Part shown: positions 36,655 through 38,543 of the stretch, one piece after another | Layout: each line of letters opens with the position of its first letter | How positions within the stretch are numbered: position 1 is the stretch's first letter | NCBI GenBank assembly: GCA_026770585.1 | Contig: MU646892.1 | Coordinates: 45,893 to 84,435, forward strand | Direction: 5' to 3' | DNA: 38,543 nucleotides | DNA from: Baffinella frigidus | Lineage: Eukaryota; Cryptophyceae; Cryptomonadales; Baffinellaceae | The notes under the pieces: generated by a model | What the model was told of the DNA's origin: nothing | Seen by the model: the letters and a program-made list of their open reading frames with translations, nothing else | Database searches by the model: none | Program-made: the position numbers and the translations under genes

Positions 36655-38460
36655 GTGTAGGTTTTAGGGTTTAGGGGTTAAAGACTAGGGTTCATGGTTC
36701 AGAGTTTGGGTTGAGGGTTAAGGGTTAAGAGTTAAGGTTTGAGGGTTCAGGGTTCAGGGTTCAGGGAATAGGGTTTCTGATATAGGGTTCAGGGTGTAGG
36801 GTGTAGGGTGTAGGGTTTAGGGTTTAGGGTTTAGGGTTTAGGCGTTAGGGGTTAGGGGTTACAGTTGATGGTTTCAGGGTTTAGGGTTGAGAATTCAGGG
36901 TTGAGGTTGAGGGTTTATGGCCTAGGGTTTAGGGGCTTTAAGTTTTAAGATTTTGGGTTCAAGGTTCAGGGTTCAGGGTTCAAAGTTAAGGGGTCAGGGT
37001 TTAGGGTTTAGAGTTTATGGGTGATGGTTTCGGGTTGAGGGTTTCGGGTTGAGGGTATAGTTTCGGGTTGAGGGTTTACGGTTGATAGTTTAGGGTTTAG
37101 GGTTTTTGGTTCACGGTTTTGGGTTTCGAGGTTCGGGGGTCGGTGTTCAGTTTTGTATTTCGTGTTTGAGATTCAGGGTTCAGGGTTTTGGGGTTAGTTT
37201 CTAAGGTGCAGGGTTTAGGGTTTAGGGTTTAGGGTTTAGTGTTTAGGGTTTAGGGTTCATGGTTCAGGGTCTAGGGTTTGGGGTTATAGGCTTAGGGTTA
37301 AGTGTTAAGTATTCAGGGCGTAGGGTTTAGGAATTAAGGATATGGGTTTAGGGTTCAGGGTTTAGAGTTGAGCCTTCAGCATTTTTGATTTCTGTGTTAG
37401 GGTTTGGGTTTCGAGTTGAGGGTTTGGGGTTGACCTTTTACGGTTTAGGATTCAGGGTTTAGGGTTTAGAGTTTAGGGTTCAATTTTCAGGGTTAAGGGT
37501 TTAGTGTCTAGTGTTCAGGTTTTAGGGTGGACGGTTTACGGTTTACGGTTTACGGTTTAGGGTTTAGGGTTTAGGGTTTTGGGTCATGTTTGGGGTTAGG
37601 GGTCAGGGTTAAGGGTTCAGAGTTTTGGGTTGAGGGTTGAGGGTTGAGGGCTCAGGTTTCAGGGCTGAGGGCTGATGGGGTGAGGGTTTAGTGTTTTGGG
37701 TTTAGTGTTTCGAGATTAGTGTTAAGGATTTTGGGTTTAGGGTTTAGGGTTCAGAAGCTAGGATGTATGGTTTACGGTTTAGTGTTCAGAGTTAAGTTGT
37801 TAGTGTTCAGGGTTTTGGGTTCAGGAATTGGGGTTTCGGGTTCATGGTGTATGGTTCAGAGTTGAGCATTGAGCGTTTCAGATTTCTTTTTTGAGGGTGT
37901 AGGGTTTAGAGCTGAGGGTCTGGGGTGTAGGGTTTATGATTTTGATTTTGAGGGTCTGGGGTTTCAGTGTTTTCCTGATTCAATCCTCACGAGGGGAATT
38001 CCTACCCACACTACCCACAGAGTTTAGGGTTTATGGTTTTTTACTTGGGTTTGAGGGTTTAGGTTTTACAATCTAGTGTTAAGTGTTTAGTATTGAGGAT
38101 TGAGTGTTCACGAATTGGGGTTTAGGGTTCAGGGGTCAGGTGTAGGAGTTGAGAGTTGAGCGTTTCGGATTTCGGTTCCAGAGTTTTGAGGGGATTTGGA
38201 TTTTTGAGTTGATTGTTTGGGGTTTAGTAATTAGGGATTGGGGTTTGAGGTTAGGGTTTGTGTTCAGTGTTCAGTGTTTAGAGCTGAGGGCGTAGGGTTT
38301 AGGGTTGAGTGTTTTGGGTTTAGTGCTCAGGGTTCATCGTTTAGGGTTTGTGTTGAGGTGTGCAGTAGAGAGGCCATGCATCCACGCGCACGAGATCGCG
38401 AGGGCTTCAAGCCACAGACTCCACCAGGATGCGGTTTCAGGCTGCAAGACATCAGGTGTT
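36655..38460. repeat. Large degenerate TTTAGGG-family array
   Basis: About 1.8 kb with period 7 and many variants and shifts (TTCAGGG, TTGAGGG, TTTTGGG, TTTACGG), interrupted by two non-repeat islands at about 37975-38020 and 38365-38455. No genes. It may mark a subtelomeric or other gene-poor region. Confidence 0.9.
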
Positions 38461-38543
38461 GAGGGTGTTGGGTTTTGGGTTTTGGGTTTTGGGTTTTGGG
38501 TTTTGGGTTTTGGGTTTTGGGTTTTGGGTTTTGGGTTTTGGGG
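38461..38543. repeat. Pure TTTTGGG array at the window edge
   Basis: About eleven perfect TTTTGGG heptamers running to the last base. The motif differs from canonical TTTAGGG by one base, and homogeneity contrasts with the degenerate array beside it. Confidence 0.95.

Overview
This window is nuclear DNA of a eukaryote with GC-rich, intron-rich genes. The likeliest source is a microalga with plant-type (TTTAGGG) telomere motifs, possibly of the green lineage; this is an inference from the repeat type, a TGTAA motif just 3' of the cyclin gene and the gene content, not a species call. There are no operons, rRNA genes or CRISPR arrays. Two assembly gaps (15067-15303 and 26051-26235) interrupt it. 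Most of the long open frames are read-through of microsatellites and 7-bp repeats. The real coding sequence is cut into exons of about 27-350 bases, which I located by protein character, splice sites and agreement of reading phase from exon to exon.

Layout. (A) 556-4984, minus: short basic and helical exons of an unrecognised gene that runs off the left edge. (B) 6474-11816, minus: 3' end of a gene whose C-terminus is a complete F5/8 type C (discoidin) domain split over six exons. (C) 13111-18256, minus: eight phase-matched exons of an unrecognised protein rich in Trp, Cys and hydrophobic helices. (D) 19661-24023, minus: eight phase-matched exons of a charged, helical protein, with a possible N-terminal exon up to 25433. 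B, C and D share strand and have no visible boundary, so they may be one gene of about 19 kb. (E) 25761-31065, plus: a coiled-coil protein, head to head with D. (F) 32055-33650, minus: a complete three-exon PHO80-like (P/U-type) cyclin, the best-defined gene. (G) 34802-35325, minus: two exons of another gene. From 36655 to the right edge there is only degenerate 7-bp repeat, ending in a pure TTTTGGG array.

Two patterns tie the window together. First, nearly every larger tandem array has a period of exactly 7 bases although the motif differs from array to array (TTTAGGG, TGTAGGG, TTTCGGG, TTCAGGG, TTTTGGG, TTTGTGG, AATGGGG, GTATATG), and many fill introns up to the splice site. Second, exon edges are echoed: the 5' edge of an exon with its acceptor is repeated in the intron upstream, and the 3' edge with its donor is repeated in the intron downstream, usually in decayed form. 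I see this at about twelve exons in five or more genes. It makes introns that are largely built from copies of their own splice junctions plus 7-bp repeats. Small fold-back elements (MITE-like) are also abundant in introns and intergenic DNA.
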